A DNA stretch of 10,948 nt, from positions 1-10,948 of the forward strand of contig CAJPNA010000032.1 in the NCBI GenBank assembly GCA_905371865.1, written 5' to 3'. This stretch comes from an uncultured Carnobacterium sp. Its GTDB lineage: Bacteria > Bacillota > Bacilli > Lactobacillales > Aerococcaceae. The notes beneath the pieces were generated by a model that was not told where the DNA came from, ran no database searches, and saw nothing but the letters and a program-made list of their open reading frames with translations. How positions within the stretch are numbered: the first letter of the stretch is position 1; every line of letters begins with the position of its first letter. Below, piece by piece: positions 1 to 7,616 of this stretch. Made by a program: the position numbers and the translations under genes.

Positions 1-168
1 AAGTCAATCAGTGATAAATATTCGAATGTTTATCTTCTTGATTGGAATGAGTATTCAAAAAATCAAGATTGGTTTTATTCTAGAAAAGCCTACGTTACTG
101 ATGTTGGAGCCCAAGAACAAACCCTGTTCTTCGCGAAGAAAATTTACGAAACATTGAGAGGAAATTAA
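1..168 (+). CDS. C-terminal end of an unidentified protein, possibly the SGNH/acyltransferase type (5' truncated)
   Basis: Frame 1 is open from the window edge to a TAA at 166-168 and encodes the last 55 residues of a protein whose start lies outside the window. The order of features (a 'YLLDWNEYS' strand, a tryptophan-phenylalanine pair, then 'YVTDVGAQ' and a final amphipathic helix ending 'KKIYETLRG') resembles the C-terminus of SGNH-hydrolase domains at the end of membrane acyltransferases such as the OatA family. In those proteins this place usually holds a catalytic D-x-x-H motif. Here the matching stretch reads 'SRKAYVT' and has neither the Asp nor the His. The family assignment is an inference from a short fragment. 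The stop codon lies 1 nt before the rnz start, and the rnz ribosome binding site sits in the last codons, so the two genes are probably co-transcribed. Confidence 0.6.
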   Translation, partial: KSISDKYSNVYLLDWNEYSKNQDWFYSRKAYVTDVGAQEQTLFFAKKIYETLRGN

Positions 169-169
169 A

Positions 170-1114
170 ATGGAATTGCAATTTTTAGGAACAGGTGCAG
201 GAGTGCCTTCGAAAATGAGAAATGTTACCTCAATTGCGTTAAAACTTCTTGATGAAATTAATGAAGTATGGTTGTTCGATTGTGGTGAAGCAACGCAACA
301 ACAAATACTGAATACCAATATACGTCCAGGGAAAATAAAAAAAATTTTTATTACACATATGCATGGAGATCATATTTTTGGTCTTCCAGGCTTACTAACT
401 AGTCGTTCCTTCCAAGGGGGAGAAGATGATTTAACCCTCTATGGTCCTAAAGGGATTAAAAACTTTATCGATACGACGATTCAAGCTTCTTGTTCAAAAT
501 TGGGATATCCTTTAAGAGTTGTTGAATTTGAAAAAGAAGGTCTTCTTTTCGAGGATAAACATTTTAAAGTGGAAATGAAGCGACTCGAACATGGGATTCC
601 ATCTTATGGATTTCGTGTTACTGAAAAAGATCAACCAGGCGAACTGCAAGCAGACCGCTTAAAAGAGTTAGGAATTCCTTTTGGTCCGCTTTACGGTAAG
701 TTAAAAAAAGGCGAAACCATTACTCTAGAAGATGGAACAATCGTGAATGGACAAGATTATATTTCTCCAGATATTAAAGGTCGTGTGGTAACTATTTGCG
801 GGGATACTCGTAAATGTGAAGCTAGTGAAATCTTAGCTTATCGTTCCGATGTACTAGTCCATGAGGCAACGTATGAAGGAGATAAAGGCCAACAAGCCTA
901 TCGTCATTTCCATTCAACAAGTCTTCAAGCAGCCGAAGTGGCTAAAAACGCTGAAGTAAAACAACTCTTGTTAACACATATTAGTGCTCGCTATCTTGGA
1001 AAACAATCACAAGAGTTAGAAAACGAAGCAAAAACAATTTTTGAAAATGTACATGTTGTAAAAGACTTCGACATTGTGACCGTTGAAAGGATTAAACCTC
1101 ATGAAGGATGCTAA
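170..1114 (+). CDS. rnz: Ribonuclease Z (tRNA 3' endonuclease)
   Basis: A 314-residue zinc-dependent endonuclease of the metallo-beta-lactamase fold, which trims the 3' trailer from tRNA precursors, chiefly those lacking an encoded CCA. The N-terminus 'MELQFLGTGAGVPS' is characteristic. The metal-binding signature HxHxDH is H63-x-H65-x-D67-H68. Further expected ligands are H141 ('LEHG'), D212 ('CGDT') and H270 ('LTHIS'), and the RNase Z 'HST' motif is at residues 248-250. The insertion between about residues 150 and 200, rich in Gly and Lys, corresponds to the flexible arm that grips tRNA. Length matches the B. subtilis enzyme (about 307). The ATG at 170 is preceded by GAGAGG at 156-161. The last 14 nt overlap the next gene, which indicates translational coupling. 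Confidence 0.97.
   Translation: MELQFLGTGAGVPSKMRNVTSIALKLLDEINEVWLFDCGEATQQQILNTNIRPGKIKKIFITHMHGDHIFGLPGLLTSRSFQGGEDDLTLYGPKGIKNFIDTTIQASCSKLGYPLRVVEFEKEGLLFEDKHFKVEMKRLEHGIPSYGFRVTEKDQPGELQADRLKELGIPFGPLYGKLKKGETITLEDGTIVNGQDYISPDIKGRVVTICGDTRKCEASEILAYRSDVLVHEATYEGDKGQQAYRHFHSTSLQAAEVAKNAEVKQLLLTHISARYLGKQSQELENEAKTIFENVHVVKDFDIVTVERIKPHEGC
1085..1091 (+). promoter_or_regulatory. Ribosome binding site of the SDR gene, inside rnz
   Basis: GAAAGGA lies 9 nt before the ATG at 1101. An in-frame TTG at 1083 would overlap this site and has no Shine-Dalgarno sequence of its own nearby, so the ATG at 1101 is taken as the start. Confidence 0.75.
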
Positions 1115-1898
1115 ATGGTTTACGAATCAAGTGGCTCTTGTCACTGGAGCAAGTGGTGGGTTAGGTGCACAAATCGCAATTGGATTAGCTAAAAGAGATG
1201 TGCAACTCATCCTTGTAGCTCGTAATATGACTAAACTAGAGCAAGTAGCTGCTGAGTGCCAATTGTTCACTACAAAACCTGTCGATATTTATTCGTGTGA
1301 TTTAACCGATGATGCGTCCATTGATCAATTACTAGGAAATCTGGATGCATCATACAAAATTACGATGGTGATCAACAATGCAGGTCTAGGGTACTTAAAA
1401 TTAGCCAAAGACTTAAGCGAATCTGAGATAAGTCAAATGCTTCAGTTGAATTTGAATGCATTAATTAAAATCACACAGCATTTTGTTCCTCGTTTTATCG
1501 AAGCAAAAAGCGGAGTAATTGTGAATGTTGCGTCCCAAGCTGCGAAATCAGCGACGGCTAAATCGTCCGTGTACTCAGCAACTAAATTTGGAGTGTTAGG
1601 ATATTCGAATGCATTGCGTTTAGAATTAAAACCTTATGGAATCCATGTGATGACCGTCAATCCTGGACCGATTGCGACAGACTTCTTTGATAAAGCGGAG
1701 CCAACCGGGAAATACTTAGAGCAATTAGGCTCTGTCGTACTAGATCCAGTGAAGGTAGCAGGAGAGGTTGTTAAAGGGATTGAAAGAGAAAAACGTGAAG
1801 TGAATTTACCAAAAACGATGAACTTTGCAAGTAAATTAAATATTTTATTCCCGAAAATAGGAGACAAACTATTAGGGAGTATTTTCAATAAAAAGTAG
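1101..1898 (+). CDS. Short-chain dehydrogenase/reductase (SDR family)
   Basis: A 265-residue classical SDR oxidoreductase, cytosolic, with a Rossmann fold. Counting from the ATG at 1101, the cofactor motif TGxxxGxG is T15-G16-A17-S18-G19-G20-L21-G22. R41, at the end of the second strand ('VARN'), suggests preference for NADP(H). NNAG is at 92-95, the structural Asn at N117, and the catalytic Ser-Tyr-Lys triad is S145, Y158 and K162. 'NPGPI' follows the active site, and a basic C-terminal tail (about 225-265) may contact membrane or a partner. The substrate cannot be read from sequence; relatives of the YqjQ/DltE type are poorly characterised. It overlaps rnz by 14 nt and ends 12 nt before recJ, so it lies inside the rnz-recJ-apt operon. 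From memory, an SDR also sits between rnz and recJ in streptococci. Confidence 0.93.
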   Translation: MKDAKWFTNQVALVTGASGGLGAQIAIGLAKRDVQLILVARNMTKLEQVAAECQLFTTKPVDIYSCDLTDDASIDQLLGNLDASYKITMVINNAGLGYLKLAKDLSESEISQMLQLNLNALIKITQHFVPRFIEAKSGVIVNVASQAAKSATAKSSVYSATKFGVLGYSNALRLELKPYGIHVMTVNPGPIATDFFDKAEPTGKYLEQLGSVVLDPVKVAGEVVKGIEREKREVNLPKTMNFASKLNILFPKIGDKLLGSIFNKK

Positions 1899-1910
1899 AG
1901 GAGGTGTACG

Positions 1911-4226
1911 ATGAGTTTTGCAAATTATGCATGGAAGTTAAAAGAGAATGTGGATGAAGAACTCGTAACATCTCTTGCAAGTGAAAGTGGCATGTCTGAG
2001 AATCTCGTTCGCTTATGCGTGGAACGTGGGATTCAAACAGCTGAAGACCTGCAAGAGTTTCTTTCGCCAACACCACATCTAATTCACGACCCATTCCTTT
2101 TACACGATATGGATAAAGCGGTAGGGCGTATTCAAGAAGCCATCGAAAATGGAGAATTGATTCATATTTATGGCGACTATGATGCAGACGGGATTACGAG
2201 TACAACGATTCTCTACGAAACGCTCGAAATGCTAGGAGCTCAAGTATCGTATTATTTACCAAATCGCTTTACAGATGGCTATGGCCCAAATATTCCAGCG
2301 TTCGAGCGCGCAATCAAAGAGGGTCATACGCTCATTATTACGGTAGACTGTGGAATTGCAGCGCATGAACCAATTCGTTATGCGATGGAAAATGGTTGTG
2401 ATGTAATTCTTACAGACCACCATGAGATTCCAAGTGATATTCCGGAAGCTTTTGCGGTTGTTCATCCTCGTCATCCAGAGGCTAACTATCCATGCAAAGA
2501 TTTATCAGGAGCTGGAGTAGCATTTAAGCTTGCTCACGCGCTTCTAGGAGAGTTTCCAGAAGAAATGGTAGAATTAGCAGCGATTGGAACAATTGCGGAC
2601 TTAGTCAGTCTTACAGACGAAAATAGAACGATTGCTAAATTAGGAATCTCTCAAATGAAACAAACACAACGAATTGGCCTTGTTTCATTATTAGAAAAAC
2701 TATCAGTTAAAATGGATAAATTAGATGAAAAGACGATTGGTTTCCAAATTGGGCCACGCTTAAATGCGCTAGGTCGCCTTGGAGATGCCACTCCTGGTGT
2801 TCAGTTGTTGACAACGTTTGATGATGAAGAAGCACAGAGTATTGTTGATTTCATGCAATCGGAAAACGAAAGACGTCAGTCATTCGTCAATCAAATTGTC
2901 GAAGAGGCCTATCCACTTATTCAAGAACAAATGAATCAACCTATACTTGTGTTAGCTCAACAAGATTGGCACGAAGGCGTTCTTGGGATTGTAGCAAGTC
3001 GAATCGTTGAACAGACTGGTAAACCTACCATCGTATTAGGGATTAGTGAAGACGGACTAACTGCAAAAGGGAGTGGTCGTTCATTTGGTGATTTTAATCT
3101 TTATGATGCGTTAACCAGTGTGAAAGATCATCTTTTAAAATTCGGTGGACATCATATGGCGGCTGGATTGACAGTTGAAACGATTATGCTTCCAACGATT
3201 ATTGATGGGCTAGAACAATATGCTAAAGACTATCAAGACTTATTAGATGCGAAGGCTACGTTAACGATTGATGAAGTTCTTCCACTAAAAGATATTACGG
3301 TTGATTGGATTGAATCAGTAGCCAGCTTAAAACCATTTGGAACGGATAATCCAGAGCCTATTGTTTCATTAGAAGGAATCCAAGTGGCGTCTACTCAATT
3401 GCTAGGAGCGGATAAAAAACATTTGAAGCTTCATTTGAAAGAAGATAATTCTACAAACACGCTACAAGCAATGGCCTTTAGTAAAGGGGAATGGGCATCT
3501 TCACTTCAACCAGATACCAAGATTAGCATTGCTGGTACTTTAGAGATTAATGAATGGCAAAATAATCGTCTTCCTCAATTAATGGTGAAAGATATCGCTG
3601 TGAAAGGTAGAATCGTTATTGACTGGCGGACTTCGAAGATTACTAAAGATCATCTTGATGTTGAAAATGCCCTTTATTTAGCTTCAAACGAAGTGTATTT
3701 AAAAGAACTACAAACAAGAATTCCAAGTAATTCAAGCGTGATGGATTTTTCATCTTTTGTTTCCTCAAATGAGATTCCAACCGCAAATGCAATCGTGTTA
3801 TTTGATTTACCTGAAAAAGTAGAGGAAGTGGAAACTTTCTTTAAAATGGAATTTCCTCAAAAGCTTTATATCATCGCGTATACGAAGAACTCAGTTGTGA
3901 CAACAGGAATTCCAGACAAGTCTAAGTTTGGTAGTGTTTATAAATATATTCAATCTCATGGACAACTTCCTTACAATGAAAAATTAGTTTCAGTCGCTAA
4001 TTTCTTAAAAATTCCGGTTGAACAATTTCGAGTTATATTAAAAGTGTTTTTTGAGTTAGAATTTGTTAAAATAGAAAACGGACATTTGTTTATTCATACA
4101 AGTCCTAAAACGAATGACTTGGAAGAGTCAGTTTTATTAAAGAAGTTAAAAGAACAATTATTGCTTGAAAAAAAATTCAATTATAGTCAGTTTCAAGAAT
4201 TGAAAAATTGGATTGAATCGCAATAG
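1911..4226 (+). CDS. recJ: Single-stranded-DNA-specific exonuclease RecJ
   Basis: A 771-residue 5'-to-3' ssDNA exonuclease of the DHH phosphoesterase superfamily, acting in RecFOR recombination repair, base-excision and mismatch repair. The DHH domain shows D89-Y-D91-A-D93-G, D146 ('VDCG'), the signature D169-H170-H171, and D230 ('IADL'), all metal ligands. The DHHA1 domain shows 'GVLGIVASRI' (356-365), 'GSGRS' (387-391) and 'FGGHHMAAG' (411-419). An OB-fold segment follows, with 'LKPFGTDNPEP' at 473-483. Residues from about 565 to 771 form the extra C-terminal domain found in Firmicutes RecJ and absent from E. coli RecJ. Overall length is close to B. subtilis RecJ (786). The start ATG follows a strong AGGAGGTG at 1899-1906. 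It is in the same operon as the SDR gene and apt, with only 24 nt before apt. Confidence 0.97.
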   Translation: MSFANYAWKLKENVDEELVTSLASESGMSENLVRLCVERGIQTAEDLQEFLSPTPHLIHDPFLLHDMDKAVGRIQEAIENGELIHIYGDYDADGITSTTILYETLEMLGAQVSYYLPNRFTDGYGPNIPAFERAIKEGHTLIITVDCGIAAHEPIRYAMENGCDVILTDHHEIPSDIPEAFAVVHPRHPEANYPCKDLSGAGVAFKLAHALLGEFPEEMVELAAIGTIADLVSLTDENRTIAKLGISQMKQTQRIGLVSLLEKLSVKMDKLDEKTIGFQIGPRLNALGRLGDATPGVQLLTTFDDEEAQSIVDFMQSENERRQSFVNQIVEEAYPLIQEQMNQPILVLAQQDWHEGVLGIVASRIVEQTGKPTIVLGISEDGLTAKGSGRSFGDFNLYDALTSVKDHLLKFGGHHMAAGLTVETIMLPTIIDGLEQYAKDYQDLLDAKATLTIDEVLPLKDITVDWIESVASLKPFGTDNPEPIVSLEGIQVASTQLLGADKKHLKLHLKEDNSTNTLQAMAFSKGEWASSLQPDTKISIAGTLEINEWQNNRLPQLMVKDIAVKGRIVIDWRTSKITKDHLDVENALYLASNEVYLKELQTRIPSNSSVMDFSSFVSSNEIPTANAIVLFDLPEKVEEVETFFKMEFPQKLYIIAYTKNSVVTTGIPDKSKFGSVYKYIQSHGQLPYNEKLVSVANFLKIPVEQFRVILKVFFELEFVKIENGHLFIHTSPKTNDLEESVLLKKLKEQLLLEKKFNYSQFQELKNWIESQ

Positions 4227-4250
4227 GATAAATAAAAGGAGGAGTTCTTG

Positions 4251-4778
4251 ATGAACTTGAAAGAATATATTGCTAGCGTTCCGAATTATCCTAAAGAGGG
4301 TATTATTTTTCGTGATATTTCTCCATTAATGGCAAACGGAAAAGCTTATCAATACGCAACCCAACAAATTGTTGACTATGCACGTAAAATTGGTGCTGAA
4401 ATGATTGTTGGACCAGAAGCACGTGGATTCATCGTTGGATGTCCTGTAGCGTATGAATTAGGAATCGGATTTGCTCCAGCGCGTAAAAAAGGGAAATTAC
4501 CTCGAGAAACAGTAGCTGTTGAATATGATTTAGAATACGGATCAGCAGAATTACATTTACACAAAGATGCTGTAAAACCTGGTCAAAAAGTTCTTATCTG
4601 TGACGACTTATTAGCAACAGGTGGAACAATGGCTGCCGCAGCAAAATTAGTTGAAAAACTTGGCGGTGAAGTAGTTGGTTTAGCGTTCTTAGTAGAGTTA
4701 ACAGACTTAAAAGGTCGCGAAAAAATTAGTGAATACGACATCTTCACATTAATGGAATACACTGAAGACGAAAGATAA
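4251..4778 (+). CDS. apt: Adenine phosphoribosyltransferase
   Basis: A 175-residue cytosolic purine-salvage enzyme that converts adenine and PRPP to AMP and pyrophosphate. The N-terminus 'YIASVPNYPKEGIIFRDISP' is typical of Apt. The PRPP-binding motif is at residues 114-127 (VLICDDLLATGGTM), with the acidic pair D118-D119. 'GPEARGF' (54-60) is the conserved adenine/PRPP loop and 'RKKGKLP' (78-84) the flexible catalytic loop. Length is close to the 170-172 residues usual for the family. The ATG at 4251 is chosen over an in-frame TTG at 4248 because the strong AAGGAGGAG at 4236-4244 then lies 6 nt upstream. It is the last gene of the run and ends 9 nt before a strong terminator stem. Confidence 0.97.
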   Translation: MNLKEYIASVPNYPKEGIIFRDISPLMANGKAYQYATQQIVDYARKIGAEMIVGPEARGFIVGCPVAYELGIGFAPARKKGKLPRETVAVEYDLEYGSAELHLHKDAVKPGQKVLICDDLLATGGTMAAAAKLVEKLGGEVVGLAFLVELTDLKGREKISEYDIFTLMEYTEDER

Positions 4779-4787
4779 TAAAAAAGA

Positions 4788-4830
4788 AGACTTCCTTAGC
4801 ATTAGGCTAGGGAAGTCTATTTTTTATTTT
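4788..4830. terminator. Bidirectional intrinsic terminator between apt and mvaA
   Basis: A 13-bp stem (4788-4800 with 4806-4818, one G-U pair) encloses a 5-nt loop ATTAG. On the plus strand it is followed by a T-run at 4820-4825, then ATTTT. On the left it is flanked by an A-rich run (4779-4785), which reads as a U-tract on the minus strand. It should therefore end transcription from both convergent genes. The mvaA stop codon (4824-4826) lies within the plus-strand T-run. Confidence 0.93.
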
Positions 4831-6104
4831 CTCAATTCTTCTAATAGAGCTTTAGCTGTTTCTTGATTTAAGTGAGATGCTTTACTGAGTAAGTTCATAA
4901 GATGTGGCAGTTCTTCTTCGGTTGCTCCAACTGTTAGCCCTAAGGATTTCGCTTGAAGTCTCATATGGCCTTTTTGAATACCATCTGTTACAAGAGCTCT
5001 TACAGCAGCAAGGTTTTGAGTTAAACCAATCGAGGCGATAATTCCCGCTAGTTCAACAGCACTTGGATGACCGAGTAACTCGTGTGCAAATTGTGCACCT
5101 GGATGAATGGCAATTGAACCTCCAACCGTTCCAACAGGAAGTGGAAGAGTAATAGTTCCCACTAAGTTCCCTGCCTCATCTTTTGTCCAGTTTGTCAGTG
5201 GTTGATATTGGCCGCTTAAACTTGCATAAGCGTGAGCACCAGCTTCGATTGCTCGCCAGTCATTTCCTGTAGCGATGACAACAGAATCAATACCGTTCAT
5301 TATCCCTTTGTTATGTGTAGTTGCACGGTAAGGGTCCGCTTTTGAAAATTCACTTGCTAAAACGATACGATCTATCACATCTTCACCTTTAGTAGTTCTC
5401 TTATCCAAGATTCTTGGAGAGAGCACGCATTCAGCAGTGACAACGGAGTTTGTTGCTAGATTCGAGAGAATAGCCATAATGCTTTCACCCTCAGTCAGTG
5501 TTTCGATTGGTGATACAAGTGCTTCTAGAATGGTATTTAGCATATTCGCTCCCATTGCTTCCTTTGTATCAACTGATACATAGAAAATGTAGAATCGTTC
5601 TTTGTCAGTAAACTTTTCTTCTACCCAGATATCTCGTATACCACCACCGCGTTTGACGATGGAAGGGTGAGCGTTATTAGAAATCGAAAATAATGATTCT
5701 TTCTGTTCCTCAAGTTTGGCTTTTACTTCTTCTAGTGTTAGAGGAGATTTTACAATTGCAATTTCTCCAATCATTTCGCGCTTTTCTTGAATCGTTGTGG
5801 TTCCGCCAGCTAAGTTGATTAATTTTGAAGCGTAACTCGCTGCAGCAATAACAGAAGGTTCTTCCGTTACCATTGGAACGATATAGTTTTTTTCATTCAC
5901 TATTAATTCTGGAATGATTCCATATGGAAGGCCGTAGATTTCAATTTGATTTTCTACCATTTGGTTTGCAATGGACTCTGGTAGTACAAGACCTTTTTCG
6001 AGTAGTGATTTGGTTTCGTTAGATAAGTTTGGATGATTTAATAAAGTTTCTTTTCTTTCCTCAAGAGATTTTTGATAAAACTTGTAAAAAGGGTTATTTT
6101 GCAT
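4824..6104 (-). CDS. mvaA: Hydroxymethylglutaryl-CoA reductase, class II
   Basis: A 426-residue soluble HMG-CoA reductase that makes mevalonate from HMG-CoA, the committed step of the mevalonate pathway to isopentenyl diphosphate (undecaprenyl carrier, quinones). Absence of a membrane anchor and the overall length fit the class II (Pseudomonas mevalonii-type) enzyme. Expected catalytic residues are visible: E82 in 'TEEPSVIAAAS', K266 in 'HNKGIMNGID', D282 in 'TGNDWRA' and H380 in 'KGHMRLQA'. The cofactor-loop motif appears as 'EAMGAN' (182-187), and 'GGGIRDI' (153-159) is also conserved. The ATG (complement 6102-6104) is preceded by AAAGGAG (complement of 6112-6118) at 7-nt spacing. It is transcribed alone and convergently to apt; no other mevalonate gene is in the window. 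Cofactor choice (NADH or NADPH) cannot be decided here. Confidence 0.96.
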   Translation of the reverse strand: MQNNPFYKFYQKSLEERKETLLNHPNLSNETKSLLEKGLVLPESIANQMVENQIEIYGLPYGIIPELIVNEKNYIVPMVTEEPSVIAAASYASKLINLAGGTTTIQEKREMIGEIAIVKSPLTLEEVKAKLEEQKESLFSISNNAHPSIVKRGGGIRDIWVEEKFTDKERFYIFYVSVDTKEAMGANMLNTILEALVSPIETLTEGESIMAILSNLATNSVVTAECVLSPRILDKRTTKGEDVIDRIVLASEFSKADPYRATTHNKGIMNGIDSVVIATGNDWRAIEAGAHAYASLSGQYQPLTNWTKDEAGNLVGTITLPLPVGTVGGSIAIHPGAQFAHELLGHPSAVELAGIIASIGLTQNLAAVRALVTDGIQKGHMRLQAKSLGLTVGATEEELPHLMNLLSKASHLNQETAKALLEELRK

Positions 6105-6131
6105 CGATGTGCTCCTTTCATACTTTCATTC

Positions 6132-6140
6132 AGTATAACA
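6132..6140 (-). promoter_or_regulatory. Probable mvaA promoter (extended -10)
   Basis: Read on the minus strand, TGT followed by TATACT gives an extended -10 element (hexamer = complement of 6132-6137, TG dinucleotide just upstream). No good -35 hexamer is present at 16-18 nt, as is common for extended -10 promoters. Transcription would begin near 6125, giving a 5' leader of about 20 nt that contains the ribosome binding site. Confidence 0.6.
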
Positions 6141-6220
6141 AATTTTCAGTGTTTGCGGGTATGATACAGGTAAAATTTTTTAAAATGAGGTACACTAGTA
6201 AACGTGAAAGGAGAGATTTT

Positions 6221-6811
6221 ATGGAATTTATTCGTGAAGTGAATGGTCGACGTCTGACTTTAGTGGCGGATGAAGACTATCAAAAGGAAGCAGAAGAGTT
6301 GCTTACTTTCGTAGGAGAATATTTTGAGGAGAATTGGGACGAGGTCGATACTTTAATTCCAATTCATTATGGACAAGTGAAAGTAATTCCTAATGGGGAA
6401 GATTTTCAAGTAGTGGTTCAAAATTACGAGCATAAACTATTAGATGAATGGGTAGAAGATTTCTCTTATTTCTTAGATATTATTCGTAAAACGATTCAAA
6501 CAGGAAAACGTACGAAAACATTAGGCCGTCTGATTCCATTTCGTTTCGATGGACCATTAGTGATTGCAAACCATACGTTTGAAGTGGATGAGTGGTATGC
6601 GCACCGTTTTGATGATGAAACTTGGTATATTGCTCCAATCGATCAAACGATTGATCCTCAACCACTAGAAGGAAATCAAGCGTATGAAATCTTTCCAGAT
6701 TATCCAGAATTATATGAAGTAATGCATTTACCAACCGACTATATTATCTTATTCAAGGGGCATGACATTGTTTCAGTATTGAATACAGAAAGCGAAGATG
6801 TATGGAACTAG
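6221..6811 (+). CDS. Uncharacterised acidic protein, 196 residues
   Basis: I do not recognise this protein. The ATG at 6221 is chosen because GAAAGGAGAG at 6206-6215 lies directly upstream; the open frame runs back to 6029, but that part is antisense to mvaA and its promoter. The protein is rich in Asp, Glu and aromatic residues (Trp, Tyr, Phe), with no signal peptide, membrane span or cysteine, so it is probably cytosolic. It seems to have an N-terminal part (1-95) with a predicted helix at 20-38, a basic linker ('KTIQTGKRTKT', 89-99) and a C-terminal part with 'FRFDGPLVI', 'WYIAPID' and 'LPTDYIILFKGHDI', a beta-rich pattern. Its stop is 21 nt before the thioesterase start, so the two are probably one operon. 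A weak -10-like TACACT lies at 6191-6196, without a clear -35. Function is unknown. Confidence 0.88.
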   Translation: MEFIREVNGRRLTLVADEDYQKEAEELLTFVGEYFEENWDEVDTLIPIHYGQVKVIPNGEDFQVVVQNYEHKLLDEWVEDFSYFLDIIRKTIQTGKRTKTLGRLIPFRFDGPLVIANHTFEVDEWYAHRFDDETWYIAPIDQTIDPQPLEGNQAYEIFPDYPELYEVMHLPTDYIILFKGHDIVSVLNTESEDVWN

Positions 6812-6832
6812 GCAATAACGAAAGGATGTACT

Positions 6833-7576
6833 ATGGTAGAATCAATTTGTCGTATGAATCATGTTGTGAAGGCGTATGAGTGTAATTGGAAAGGAGAGTT
6901 ATCTCTAAGTCATGTTGTTGGGATTATGATGTTAGCGTCTCGTAAACAAGAGCGTTCTTTAGCACACCCTGATTTAATTTATCAAAAAGGCTTATCTTGG
7001 ATTGTGATTCAAAACCAATTAACTGTTAATCGTCTTCCTAAATTAGAAGAAGAAATTATTGTAGAAACTGAACCAGTTGGATATAACAAGTTCTTTACGT
7101 TCCGTCGTTATACAATTTTGTCTCTAGATGAAGAAGTACTAGTAGACGCATTAACGACTTTCTCAATGATTAATATTGAAGAGCGAAAACTCATCTCACT
7201 CGATGAAGAAGTGCTTAACGAATATCCAATTGAGAATAAAAAGGATAATCGTCGGAATCCAAGAGTTCCAAAAATCGACTTGGAGAAAGCAAGTGTTCAA
7301 ACGTACCGCGTTCGCTTGAATGATATCGATTATAATCACCATGTGAATAATGCGAAGTATTTCGATTGGGTGATGGATAGCCTTGGGATGGAATATATTA
7401 AGACTCATCGATTAAAATCAGTTCTTGTAAAATATGATAAGGAAATCTTACCAGAGGCTATAGTTAAAAGTTTTTATGAAATTCGCGAAAGTGAAAATGG
7501 AGTTCAAACTTTCCATCAATTGGAATCCGATAATCAAAAATGTTGCCACTTATCTCTTGAGTGGGAAGTGAAGTAA
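6833..7576 (+). CDS. Acyl-ACP thioesterase
   Basis: A 247-residue member of the bacterial relatives of plant FatA/FatB acyl-ACP thioesterases, which hydrolyse acyl-acyl carrier protein to release free fatty acids in the cytosol. Two hotdog domains are expected, about residues 5-130 and 150-247. The second carries the family's catalytic signature D166-x-N168-x-H170-V-N-N ('DIDYNHHVNNAKYFDWVMD'), with Asn and His as likely catalytic residues. The N-terminal hotdog contains 'GLSWIVIQNQL', typical of the first repeat. The start ATG has AAAGGA at 6821-6826, about 7 nt upstream. It follows the unrecognised acidic gene with a 21-nt gap. No terminator is visible before the rpsD promoter, so some read-through into the rpsD leader is possible. 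Chain-length preference cannot be inferred. Confidence 0.93.
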   Translation: MVESICRMNHVVKAYECNWKGELSLSHVVGIMMLASRKQERSLAHPDLIYQKGLSWIVIQNQLTVNRLPKLEEEIIVETEPVGYNKFFTFRRYTILSLDEEVLVDALTTFSMINIEERKLISLDEEVLNEYPIENKKDNRRNPRVPKIDLEKASVQTYRVRLNDIDYNHHVNNAKYFDWVMDSLGMEYIKTHRLKSVLVKYDKEILPEAIVKSFYEIRESENGVQTFHQLESDNQKCCHLSLEWEVK

Positions 7577-7581
7577 AATCC

Positions 7582-7610
7582 TTGTATTTTCATAAGAAAT
7601 AGGGTACAAT
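7582..7610 (+). promoter_or_regulatory. rpsD promoter
   Basis: TTGTAT at 7582-7587 and TACAAT at 7605-7610 are separated by 17 nt, a good sigma-A promoter placed just after the thioesterase stop. Transcription would start around 7617, leaving a leader of about 165 nt before rpsD. Confidence 0.8.
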
Positions 7611-7616
7611 ATTTTT

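Noticed and set aside
55..318. Minus-strand open frame across the start of rnz.
   Set aside because: It is antisense to two supported coding regions and has no start signal.
1634..2474. Minus-strand open frames at 1634-1888, 1885-2094 and 2256-2474, antisense to the SDR gene and recJ.
   Set aside because: They lie antisense to confident genes, lack ribosome binding sites, and their translations show no recognisable domain pattern.
6029..6220. In-frame extension of the 196-residue protein upstream to 6029 (64 extra residues).
   Set aside because: It is antisense to the mvaA 5' end and its promoter, has no ribosome binding site, and the ATG at 6221 has an excellent one.
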